From assembly GCA_028274825.1 (NCBI GenBank), contig JAQCMZ010000322.1, forward strand, positions 1 through 13,415: 13,415 nt of DNA. Direction: 5' to 3'. A model generated the notes under the pieces. That model searched no databases, was not told the origin of the DNA, and worked only from the letters and a program-made list of their open reading frames with translations. Position 1 is the stretch's first letter, and each line of letters opens with the position of its first letter. The DNA is from Haloferacaceae archaeon. Its GTDB lineage: Archaea; Halobacteriota; Halobacteria; Halobacteriales; Haloferacaceae. Shown here piece after piece: positions 7,227-13,280 of this stretch. A program made the position numbers and the translations under genes.

Positions 7227-8201
7227 TCACTCTACTGGGACGCGGTCGACTGCGTCACGAATAATCTCTCTCCCGGTCTGGGAACCCGATCCCGGTTGAA
7301 CACGGTGAGAGAGGACGGTTGATGCCTCCGTCTGGATATCGTCTGGGACGACGTAATCACGGCCGTTCAGCACCGCCCGTGCCTGCGAAGCGCGGAGCAG
7401 CGCGATACTCCCCCGGGGGCTGACACCCAGTGCAGCGGTCTCACGAGTAGCATCGGTGAGTCGAGAGACGTAATCTCGCACCGGCTCTGTGGCATCAACC
7501 GTGGCAACCGAGGCGCGTGCCCGACGGACTTCATCGACACTGGCGACCGGTTCCACACCCTCGATCGGGTGTTGACCCGACATCCGGCCTAACAGTTCTG
7601 TCTCCTGGTCAGTGTCAGGGTAGCCAAGTTTGAGTTTCTTCATAAATCGGTCGATTTCTGCAATCGGCAACTCGTAGGTGCGTCCGGGTTCGACATCGTT
7701 CTGTGTGGCGATCACACAAAATGGATCCGGCAGTTCTCGTGTGTCTCCGTCAGTTGTCACCTGTCTTTCCTCCATGGCTTCTAGCAACGCTGACTGTGTC
7801 TTCGGGGGTGCCCGGTTGATCTCGTCGCCTAACACGACGTTGCCAAACACGGGCCCGGGTTGGAAGTCGAATTGTTTGCTCTTTTGATTGTACACGTTTA
7901 CCCCCGTGACATCGGAGGGAAGCAGATCCGGGGTGAACTGCACACGTTTGAACGAGCAGTCAATTGATCTGGCGACTGATTTCGCTAGCATCGTTTTCCC
8001 GACGCCAGGAACGTCTTCAACCAGGAGATGACCCCGAGCCAAGACGGTGACGAGAATATGTTCGATTGCCTCTCGCTTTCCGATAATTACGTTCTCGACG
8101 TTCTCGACGATACTCTCGGCGAGTGCAGCCGCATCGTCGACCGGGAGCGCCGCCTGTCCACCCTCGTTATCAATGTTTGTGCTCTCCGTGGCGTCGGTCA
8201 T
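7227..8201 (-). CDS. MoxR family AAA+ ATPase
   Basis: The 324-residue cytosolic ATPase carries the MoxR hallmarks. Walker A is DVPGVGKT at 63-70, with Asp in place of the first Gly, as is usual in the family. Walker B and its extension are at about 121-145 (GDEINRAPPKTQSALLEAMEE), sensor 1 is ATQN (165-168), an arginine-finger region includes IDRFMKK (183-189), and sensor 2 is SPRG (261-264). MoxR ATPases act as chaperone-like remodellers of von Willebrand A or DUF58 partners. It is the first gene of the operon with DUF58 and transglutaminase genes. The ATG at 8201 has a strong TATA box 30-37 nt upstream. The first 25 residues are an acidic, poorly conserved lead. Confidence 0.95.
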   Translation of the reverse strand: MTDATESTNIDNEGGQAALPVDDAAALAESIVENVENVIIGKREAIEHILVTVLARGHLLVEDVPGVGKTMLAKSVARSIDCSFKRVQFTPDLLPSDVTGVNVYNQKSKQFDFQPGPVFGNVVLGDEINRAPPKTQSALLEAMEERQVTTDGDTRELPDPFCVIATQNDVEPGRTYELPIAEIDRFMKKLKLGYPDTDQETELLGRMSGQHPIEGVEPVASVDEVRRARASVATVDATEPVRDYVSRLTDATRETAALGVSPRGSIALLRASQARAVLNGRDYVVPDDIQTEASTVLSHRVQPGSGSQTGREIIRDAVDRVPVE

Positions 8202-8230
8202 ATAACTCGTTGACTGATTTCGTTGTTGCG

Positions 8231-8238
8231 AAAATATA
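8231..8238 (-). promoter_or_regulatory. TATA box of the MoxR-DUF58-transglutaminase operon
   Basis: TATATTTT on the minus strand is centred about 33 nt before the MoxR ATG at 8201, predicting a transcript start some 6-10 nt before the start codon. It is the only clear promoter upstream of the three-gene unit. Confidence 0.65.
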
Positions 8239-8259
8239 GACTTTGGGAGGCAATCTCAT

Positions 8260-8287
8260 GGGTGTGTTCTTTCTGAGGAGAACACCC
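8260..8287. promoter_or_regulatory. Inverted repeat just upstream of the MoxR promoter
   Basis: GGGTGTGTTCT (8260-8270) pairs with AGAACACCC (8279-8287) apart from one bulged base. It sits some 22 nt upstream of the TATA box, a suitable place for a regulator binding site. No regulator is encoded nearby, so the role is inferred only from position and symmetry. Confidence 0.4.
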
Positions 8288-8937
8288 TCGACTCGATCTG
8301 TGGGGCGAATCCGATTACGGTAATCTGTGTCAACCGCCACTGTAAGCCAGAGACGGTGTGTGACGCGACAAACAAAAGGAAGCAAACAGGAGAGGAGAGA
8401 GGCTCTCACCAGGCTCACGATAGCCACGAGCAGTTCTCACTCTGACCCACAGAAGTGACCCAACAGCAGGTAACGTGACATGTCGTCTCCCGGGACTCCC
8501 GGATGGTGGCTGCACCTCGAGAGTTCACGGCGCGAGCCAGGGCAGAGCAAGGCTGCTAGGCTGGCCTGTTGGTCAGGTGGCTTGACGCCCAGGTGCAGGC
8601 TCTGGTCGGCCCGACCGTAAGCGGATCTCCACCAACACTACGTGCAACAGGGCGATGTTGTAGCGGTGAATCCGCGCGACAGCCGCGGTCTCCGAGACGA
8701 ACGACGAGCGAATCCCACGGCTCTGTGTGATGAGATCGATCCGGACTTGTCACCACCTTGAGACAGGGTCCACATTCTGTGGGCTCTCCCCCGACGCCCG
8801 CGAGGTGGGTCGGTCACCGATGCTACACTCACTCGCCAATCAGCAACTTCGAGAGACAGGCGAGAACCCGGAGTATGCAATCAACACCCAGATCAATACG
8901 GGGCATCCATACCCGAATTAGCGTCTACTTTGCATAC

Positions 8938-9975
8938 ATGGGGGCAAGTTTTCCACTGGCTGCGCGGGTCGGGCAGAGTTCACCAGAGGGAGTCACCGTC
9001 ACTGGGTCTCGGGTAGCGCTCGTGTGTTTAATTATCGGGTTCGGACTCGCCACGGGGATCAACAGTACCCCGTCGCTAGAGACGCAAATGATTATTTACC
9101 TCGTCGGAATGGTTGCGCTGAATCTTCCACACGGCGGGTACGAGCACTTCACTAATCTCAGAGACCGAGGGATTCCCTTCAGCGGACGCTATGTCGGGTT
9201 GTACGTGGTGTTTCTCGCCGGGTTCATCGGGCTGTTCGTGCTCGCACCTGTTGTTGCGCTGGGGCTCGGGTTTGCAGCTGCAGTCGCCAAAGGCGGCCAT
9301 GGAGATCTCCGCGTGATGGACGCTCTCATTGGGACGGACCATCTCCAGACGACAGCACAACGCACACTAGCGGCACTCGTCCGGGGTGGAGCCGTGATGA
9401 TCGTCCCGGCGGTGTTCTGGACGGACACATTCTACGGCTTCTCGGAACTCATGCTCGGCGTTTTCGACGGTGCTGTCGCTGGACTCTACTCCACGTACGG
9501 TAATTCGGCCGTCTGGCTCCTCGGTGGGGTCTTTGCGATTGGTGTTATCGCGCATCTCGGAGGCGGACTCGCCACAGGGGGGCTATGCCGCTCGTGGGTT
9601 CTTGATGCTGCAGAGACAACGCTCTTGATCATCTACTTTGCAGTCGTCCCTGTTGTCGTCTCGATCGGGCTGTACTTCCCGCTGTGGTATTCACTGCGCC
9701 AATCGGGCCGAAGTATTGCTGCCAGAAACCACACCCGAGAGACAGCCGACGGCCTCCCCGTTTGGATAGCCTGGGGTGCACTCGTAGGGGGCGCCCTTGC
9801 AACGGCGACTGTCGCGGCAGTCATCTGGACGGTGGCTCCGAACCCGCTCGCGGGTGGGGCACTGCTGTATGGTCTCGTCGCTTTCTACACGATATTTATC
9901 TGTATCGTCGCCCTTCCACACGTGGTCGTTGGCGAGTGGCTCGATTTCGACCGCGGAATCTGGTATGTTCCGTGA
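8938..9975 (+). CDS. Brp/Blh-family carotenoid dioxygenase homologue, ligands altered
   Basis: This 345-residue integral membrane protein belongs to the Brp/Blh family, whose studied members split beta-carotene into two retinals to supply rhodopsins. Family landmarks are NLPHGGYEH (62-70, His65 and His70), KGGHGD (118-123, His121), the segment YFPLWYSLRQ (246-254 region) and ALPHVVVGEWLD (His328). In active Blh enzymes the third landmark normally carries two iron-ligand histidines four residues apart (WHSxxH); here they are Tyr250 and Gln254. The protein may thus be inactive, altered in activity, or regulatory. I chose the ATG at 8938 because hydrophobic segments begin soon after; ATG 8875 would add 21 residues, and no clear TATA or ribosome binding site decides. 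There is no opsin gene in the window. It converges on the prenyltransferase homologue, 97 nt away. Confidence 0.82.
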   Translation: MGASFPLAARVGQSSPEGVTVTGSRVALVCLIIGFGLATGINSTPSLETQMIIYLVGMVALNLPHGGYEHFTNLRDRGIPFSGRYVGLYVVFLAGFIGLFVLAPVVALGLGFAAAVAKGGHGDLRVMDALIGTDHLQTTAQRTLAALVRGGAVMIVPAVFWTDTFYGFSELMLGVFDGAVAGLYSTYGNSAVWLLGGVFAIGVIAHLGGGLATGGLCRSWVLDAAETTLLIIYFAVVPVVVSIGLYFPLWYSLRQSGRSIAARNHTRETADGLPVWIAWGALVGGALATATVAAVIWTVAPNPLAGGALLYGLVAFYTIFICIVALPHVVVGEWLDFDRGIWYVP

Positions 9976-10072
9976 ACGACAGTTAACCCTGCGTGCAGAT
10001 GCCCTGCCGGCAACAGTCCTGAGACTGCTGTGTTCAGCGCAGTGGCTCGTGTTTGCACGGGCGATCACCGGC

Positions 10073-10681
10073 TCACCGGCCGTACCGGCGCTGTCTGTTC
10101 TGGAAATCGATGACAGCTCGGAGATAATCCCGTTTCCGGAAGTCTCGCCAGTTGATATCGGTGAAATACAGTTCCGAGTAGACTGACTGCCAAATCATGA
10201 AATCTGAGAGCCGTTCGGCCCCAGTTTTGACCACTAAATCTGGCTCCTCCGGGAAAACGAGACGATCAGTAACCTCAGATTCGCCGATCTCATCGGGAGT
10301 AAGTCGGCCATCTTTGACAGCAGTCGCTAACTCCTGAACAGCATCGGCGAATTCGCGTTTCCCGCCGAGACCGATGCTGATCTGAATCGGTGCATCTGCT
10401 TGTTCGGTCGCTTCTGGACCTCGAACTGCCAGTGGCCGCGGAGCGGTGATTTCCTGAAGTTGTCGTTCGAGCGTCGGGACGACAGCTTTGTCAAGAACAC
10501 TCACCATGACAGTCACCTGCTCGGCGCCGTACTCGACAGCCCACTCGAGCACATGCTCAAGAGTTTGGTAGACATTTTTTTCCAGAAGATCCCGCTCGGT
10601 CAGCACGATAGCGACGTGGGCTGGCGCAGCCTCCTCGTGCAACTGATGGCGAATAGCGAGGTATCTGTCGTAGACGCTCAC
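10073..10681 (-). CDS. cis-prenyltransferase (UppS) family protein lacking DGNGRW
   Basis: The 202-residue protein matches the undecaprenyl diphosphate synthase fold best in its second half: IGLGGKREFADAV (103-115), DLVVKTGAERLSDFMIWQ (148-165), ELYFTDINWRDF (170-181) and a final RQRRYGR containing the RxG motif (199-201). At the N-terminus, AHVAIVLTERD (21-31) replaces the MDGNGRWA loop that holds the catalytic Asp and phosphate-binding residues of active enzymes, and the protein is some 40 residues shorter than E. coli UppS. Known non-catalytic partners in heteromeric cis-prenyltransferases, such as human NUS1/NgBR, also lack that loop but keep RxG. It may be such a partner for a UppS encoded elsewhere, supporting dolichol-type lipid carrier synthesis. 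The start is GTG at 10681, with a weak TTTTTC box 23-28 nt upstream. Confidence 0.85.
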   Translation of the reverse strand: MSVYDRYLAIRHQLHEEAAPAHVAIVLTERDLLEKNVYQTLEHVLEWAVEYGAEQVTVMVSVLDKAVVPTLERQLQEITAPRPLAVRGPEATEQADAPIQISIGLGGKREFADAVQELATAVKDGRLTPDEIGESEVTDRLVFPEEPDLVVKTGAERLSDFMIWQSVYSELYFTDINWRDFRKRDYLRAVIDFQNRQRRYGR

Positions 10682-10745
10682 AGACGTGATTAGTCCTTAC
10701 GAGAGAAAAACACGCTGCTCGCTGATCTGATGGACGGTGATGCGT

Positions 10746-10797
10746 CTGGAAATCCTAACTCACAGTGGTTTTTGCACAATCTGAGGGGTTTTCCAGT
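10746..10797. repeat. Imperfect hairpin or solo element end
   Basis: CTGGAAA (10746-10752) pairs with TTTCCAG (10791-10797), and pairing continues imperfectly inwards (CC with GG, CTCA with TGAG) to a small loop around GTTTTTG. The arms total about 20 nt each. It lies 65 nt upstream of the UppS-like start, so on the minus strand it could be in that gene's leader. Confidence 0.4.
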
Positions 10798-10851
10798 GTG
10801 GTAACCTGTCATCACCGGCCGCCTGTGTGTTCTCAGTGCCACTTGCGCTAC

Positions 10852-10871
10852 TTCACGGCTTGAGCCGTGGA
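10852..10871. repeat. Hairpin repeat core, inverted relative to copy A
   Basis: CACGGCT (10854-10860) pairs with AGCCGTG (10863-10869). The reverse complement CCACGGCTCAAGCCGTG is identical to 3483-3499. It marks a third site of the dispersed hairpin family, in the opposite orientation to copies at 3476 and 11199. Confidence 0.55.
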
Positions 10872-10893
10872 GACGATCCGATAGTATCAGTAA

Positions 10894-10906
10894 TTTTATA
10901 AATATA
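10894..10906 (-). promoter_or_regulatory. TATA-like box without an obvious gene
   Basis: TATATTTATAAAA on the minus strand is the most AT-rich promoter-like element in this stretch. A start 25-28 nt downstream would fall at about 10873, right at the hairpin 10852-10871. The transcript could be a small RNA or a roughly 190-nt leader of the UppS-like gene. On the plus strand no gene follows at the right distance. Confidence 0.4.
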
Positions 10907-11198
10907 CACGGGGCATCTTCCGGGTCCGCAGATTGGCCGGTGAGACGAGTAATCACCCCAGACGCAAGAGAAATTGAACGCGTCTCGTTTCATCTCCCGG
11001 TAGCCGCGACAGAAAGCATTCAGCCCGAAAACGGAACAACGGGATGATCAACTCGAGGACACGAAGTCACGAGATTCGCTGGTAGATTCGTTACTCTGGT
11101 GGTTGATTACAGACCACGAGACGACAGCCAACCCACGGGCGGGATGAAGCCGATAACAAACTATACCACAGGCTCAGTGACATGTGAATATCGCAATA

Positions 11199-11235
11199 TT
11201 CCTTACCACGGCTAATGACGTAGGCTTCCGCGCTG
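11199..11235. repeat. Diverged hairpin repeat copy B
   Basis: This 37-nt segment matches 3476-3512 at 29 positions, including an uninterrupted run GGCTTCCGCGCTG at the right end and CCACGGCT at the left. The right arm of the stem has mutated (GACGTAGG instead of GCCGTGGG), so the hairpin is partly lost. It looks like an older, decaying copy of an IS200/IS605-type end. Confidence 0.6.
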
Positions 11236-11529
11236 GGACCGCTGTAGAGTGTTACGGGACCAATCTCTATGGTATTCTTCATGATCAGGTGAGTTGTTAC
11301 TCTCTCGAGAGTCACTCGGGGATGTGACAGAACCTGCCGCGAGTGACGACCAGATCGAGCTACATTACCCGAGAAAACCACAGATAGCCGAAATCGGCAA
11401 TCTCAGATATTCAGCTAGAAGCTTTCTGACTGCCCCGACGAGTCACGCGGCCTGCTGGCCACCCTCCTCATGGGTGAGAGACCCTCATATATCGGCGATT
11501 GAGCACCTGAGATGGGTATGTCGGGAGGG

Positions 11530-11534
11530 TTAAG
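11530..11534 (+). promoter_or_regulatory. Possible TATA element of the DUF92 gene
   Basis: TTAAG lies 25-29 nt before the GTG at 11559, the spacing expected for a leaderless transcript. The match is weak, but it supports the GTG start over the upstream TTG. Confidence 0.3.
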
Positions 11535-11558
11535 TGACTGTCATTGGAAAATATTTAC

Positions 11559-12869
11559 GTGAAGCCGAGGCTCCGACGCGCGGGTGGTTTTGCCGTTGTG
11601 TCGACCCTCGCGCTCGCAGCGCCAGCGCTCGGGCGTGCAACCGCAGTTCCGTTTGCCGCTATGGCGGCAGCAGCAGTGTTCGGTATCCGCGATGGCCCCC
11701 TGTTTGAATTGTTCGCTCGCCCGGGCGATCGTCAGGAAGGGCGACTCAGCGGGCTCGCAGGGTTCACACTAGCAGCCGCTGGTCTCGGCTTATTCGCCAC
11801 GATTCCGAGCATTCCGATGCCTCCGGAGGTATTCGCGGCCGCGGTAATCGTCGTCGGGTTCGGGAATTTTGGACAGCAGTTCGTCAGCCAGTCGACATCT
11901 GACGAAATTCTGCGCGTCTCGGGATTTCTCGGCGTCGGATTCGTCACAGCGACAGCCGCGCAGCTTGCGATAGCCGTGCAAATCGGCCAACCGATCGACC
12001 TCCCGATGGCCGCGTTTCTTGCTGCAGTGGCGGCACTGGTAGCAGGACTGCTCCGGTCGGTACTATACAAACGGGACGACCCACTAGTAATCCTCTCGGT
12101 AGGATTCATTCTTTGGGTGTTCGCGACGCTGGCGACAGATATCGCTGCGCCGCTGATGGCGCTGGCACTGGGCGTTACTGCAGGGCTTGGTTACGTCTCG
12201 TACGCGCTAGAAACCGCCTCGGTGCCTGGAATGCTCACGGGCGTTCTTTTGGGCCTGTTGACCGTTGTGTTAGGTGGTGTCGGCTGGTTTGCTGCACTAA
12301 TTGCTTTCTTCGCGATTGGCGGCTTAAGCTCGAAATACCGATACAAACAGAAGGCAACCCGTGGTGTCGCCCAAGAGGACGGGGGTGCCCGCGGCACTGG
12401 CAACGTGTTGGCCAACTCAGCGGTAGCGCTGGTAGCCGTCGTCGGAGGCGCGGCCATTGAGCACCTGCCCGTGACAGTCACAGTATTCGCACTGGCGTTT
12501 GCTGGCGCCGTCGCAACCGCAATGTCGGACACGTTGTCCTCAGAGATTGGTGGTCTCTTCGATTCACCCCGGCTCGTGACCACGCTCGAACCCGTCGAAG
12601 CCGGCACTGACGGTGGGATTACTCTGCAGGGAACACTCGCAGGGACCACCGGCGCGGTGCTTGTCGCTGGGATTGCAGCGGCTGGGATGCCGCTCGGTGA
12701 CCCTCTAATTGGGGCGGTCGCGGTCGCCGCCGGTGGAATCTTCGGGACACTCATCGATAGTATCCTTGGAGCGACGGTGGAAGGCGGCCGGGTTGGAAAT
12801 CAGGCGGTCAACCTGCTGGCAACACTATCCGGCGCGCTCGTGGCCGTCGCGATCGGGACGCTGTTGTAA
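11559..12869 (+). CDS. DUF92 family membrane protein (candidate polyprenyl-phosphate kinase)
   Basis: This 436-residue protein is hydrophobic almost throughout, with roughly ten or more membrane segments. Numbered from the GTG start, DUF92 signatures appear at about 252-288 (AIGGLSSKYRYKQK, then EDGGARGTGNVLANS), 319-331 (ATAMSDTLSSEIG), 352-362 (GGITLQGTLAG) and 396-409 (GTLIDSILGATVEG). The plant DUF92 protein VTE6 phosphorylates phytyl phosphate to phytyl diphosphate, so a polyprenyl- or geranylgeranyl-phosphate kinase role is possible here but unproven. Family members of about 240 residues exist; the first 200 residues here are an additional membrane domain. GTG 11559 is preferred over TTG 11544 because TTAAG lies 25-29 nt before it and the next residues, KPRLRR, make a positive start before the first helix. 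It is divergent from the UppS-like gene. Confidence 0.88.
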   Translation: MKPRLRRAGGFAVVSTLALAAPALGRATAVPFAAMAAAAVFGIRDGPLFELFARPGDRQEGRLSGLAGFTLAAAGLGLFATIPSIPMPPEVFAAAVIVVGFGNFGQQFVSQSTSDEILRVSGFLGVGFVTATAAQLAIAVQIGQPIDLPMAAFLAAVAALVAGLLRSVLYKRDDPLVILSVGFILWVFATLATDIAAPLMALALGVTAGLGYVSYALETASVPGMLTGVLLGLLTVVLGGVGWFAALIAFFAIGGLSSKYRYKQKATRGVAQEDGGARGTGNVLANSAVALVAVVGGAAIEHLPVTVTVFALAFAGAVATAMSDTLSSEIGGLFDSPRLVTTLEPVEAGTDGGITLQGTLAGTTGAVLVAGIAAAGMPLGDPLIGAVAVAAGGIFGTLIDSILGATVEGGRVGNQAVNLLATLSGALVAVAIGTLL

Positions 12870-12936
12870 CCCAGAATCGACTGTGTCGTCTCCCAGCCAC
12901 GCCACTATCAGTTCGAACACAGAAGCTGTCTCTCTC

Positions 12937-12971
12937 GTGAAGTCCCTCGGGGACAAGCCCCGAGGCTTCAC
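12937..12971. repeat. 14-bp hairpin after the DUF92 gene
   Basis: GTGAAG (12937-12942) pairs with CTTCAC (12966-12971) and CCTCGGGG (12945-12952) with CCCCGAGG (12958-12965), leaving a two-base bulge and the loop ACAAG. Like the other repeats it has a GAAG-stem-GGCTTC layout. It lies 68 nt after the DUF92 stop; there is no T-run, so an IS-type end is preferred over a terminator. Confidence 0.6.
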
Positions 12972-13154
12972 CGTTTGGGGTTGCACTACGCCCTGCAGGC
13001 AACTGTCAGTCCCTCCGAGCGTTCCTGTGACGGATTGGCTGGACTGAACACCCGAACACACTGCGTGTCCGTGGAGGTCGCTCCACCACGACCCGTTGAA
13101 ACTCCCGTCGCACCACCGGTGGCTGTTGAGAGGAGCCACAGTTCCAGACTCTCG

Positions 13155-13216
13155 AACGACCAGCAACGGAGTTGAGATCTTCAACTCCATACTGAGAGGG
13201 TTGATTTCTGGTCGTT
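13155..13216. repeat. Extended nested hairpin
   Basis: AACGACCAG (13155-13163) pairs exactly with CTGGTCGTT (13208-13216). Inside, CAAC (13164-13167) pairs with GTTG (13200-13203) and GGAGTTGA (13168-13175) with TCAACTCC (13181-13188). In all, 21 base pairs are possible with two bulges on the right side. A structured RNA is plausible. Confidence 0.55.
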
Positions 13217-13241
13217 ATCTGCACTGACTCTGGTATGTGAT

Positions 13242-13280
13242 TGACATCCTCCTCCGCGGTCACGCGGCCGAATCCCACGC
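13242..13280 (-). mobile_element. Candidate IS200/IS605 (IS1341-type) right end
   Basis: Read on the minus strand, a GGGATTC segment is followed by a CCGCG-TGAC-CGCGG hairpin and then GGAGGATGTCAA. This order, GGATTC, GC-rich hairpin, GGAGGATGTCAA, is the usual right end of IS1341-type elements in halophiles and other prokaryotes. The body of such an element, if present, would lie to the right, mostly beyond the window. The minus-strand sequence visible there does not show a recognisable TnpB C-terminus, so it could be a solo end. Confidence 0.45.

Larger units (their letters stand above)
8202..8937. other. Gene-free stretch between divergent MoxR and Brp/Blh genes
   Basis: I see no supported gene. 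The right part holds the MoxR-operon TATA box and the inverted repeat at 8260-8287. On the minus strand, from about 8746 down to 8570, a frame of roughly 58 codons without a recognised domain remains open; it might be a decayed gene but I cannot identify it. The Brp/Blh frame is open from 8758, so its true start could extend into this stretch (8875 is an alternative ATG). Confidence 0.45.
10682..11558. other. Gene-free stretch between UppS-like and DUF92 genes
   Basis: This 877-bp stretch has no convincing gene in any frame. It contains an imperfect long hairpin (10746-10797), an inverted copy of the CACGGCT/AGCCGTG stem (10852-10871), a strong AT-rich promoter-like box (10894-10906), and a degraded repeat copy (11199-11235). 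It looks like a zone where small IS200/IS605-type elements inserted and decayed, possibly with a transcribed non-coding RNA. The end carries the presumed DUF92 promoter. Confidence 0.5.

Noticed and set aside
8170..8427. Minus-strand open frame of 85 codons with a hydrophobic N-terminus
   Set aside because: It runs through the MoxR operon promoter and overlaps the MoxR start, and has no family features.
8570..8746. Minus-strand frame of about 58 codons (contains RIHRYNIALLHVVLVEI)
   Set aside because: It looks faintly protein-like and could be a decayed fragment, but has no start codon in a good context and no family I recognise.
12191..12754. Minus-strand open frame of 187 codons opposite the DUF92 gene
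   Set aside because: Pro/Ala/Thr-rich antisense shadow; the plus strand carries conserved DUF92 motifs.
12975..13175. Plus-strand 66-codon frame that might be a TnpB C-terminal remnant
   Set aside because: Pro/Val/Glu-rich tail resembles such ends only loosely, no zinc finger or catalytic motif is present, and it includes the nested hairpin.
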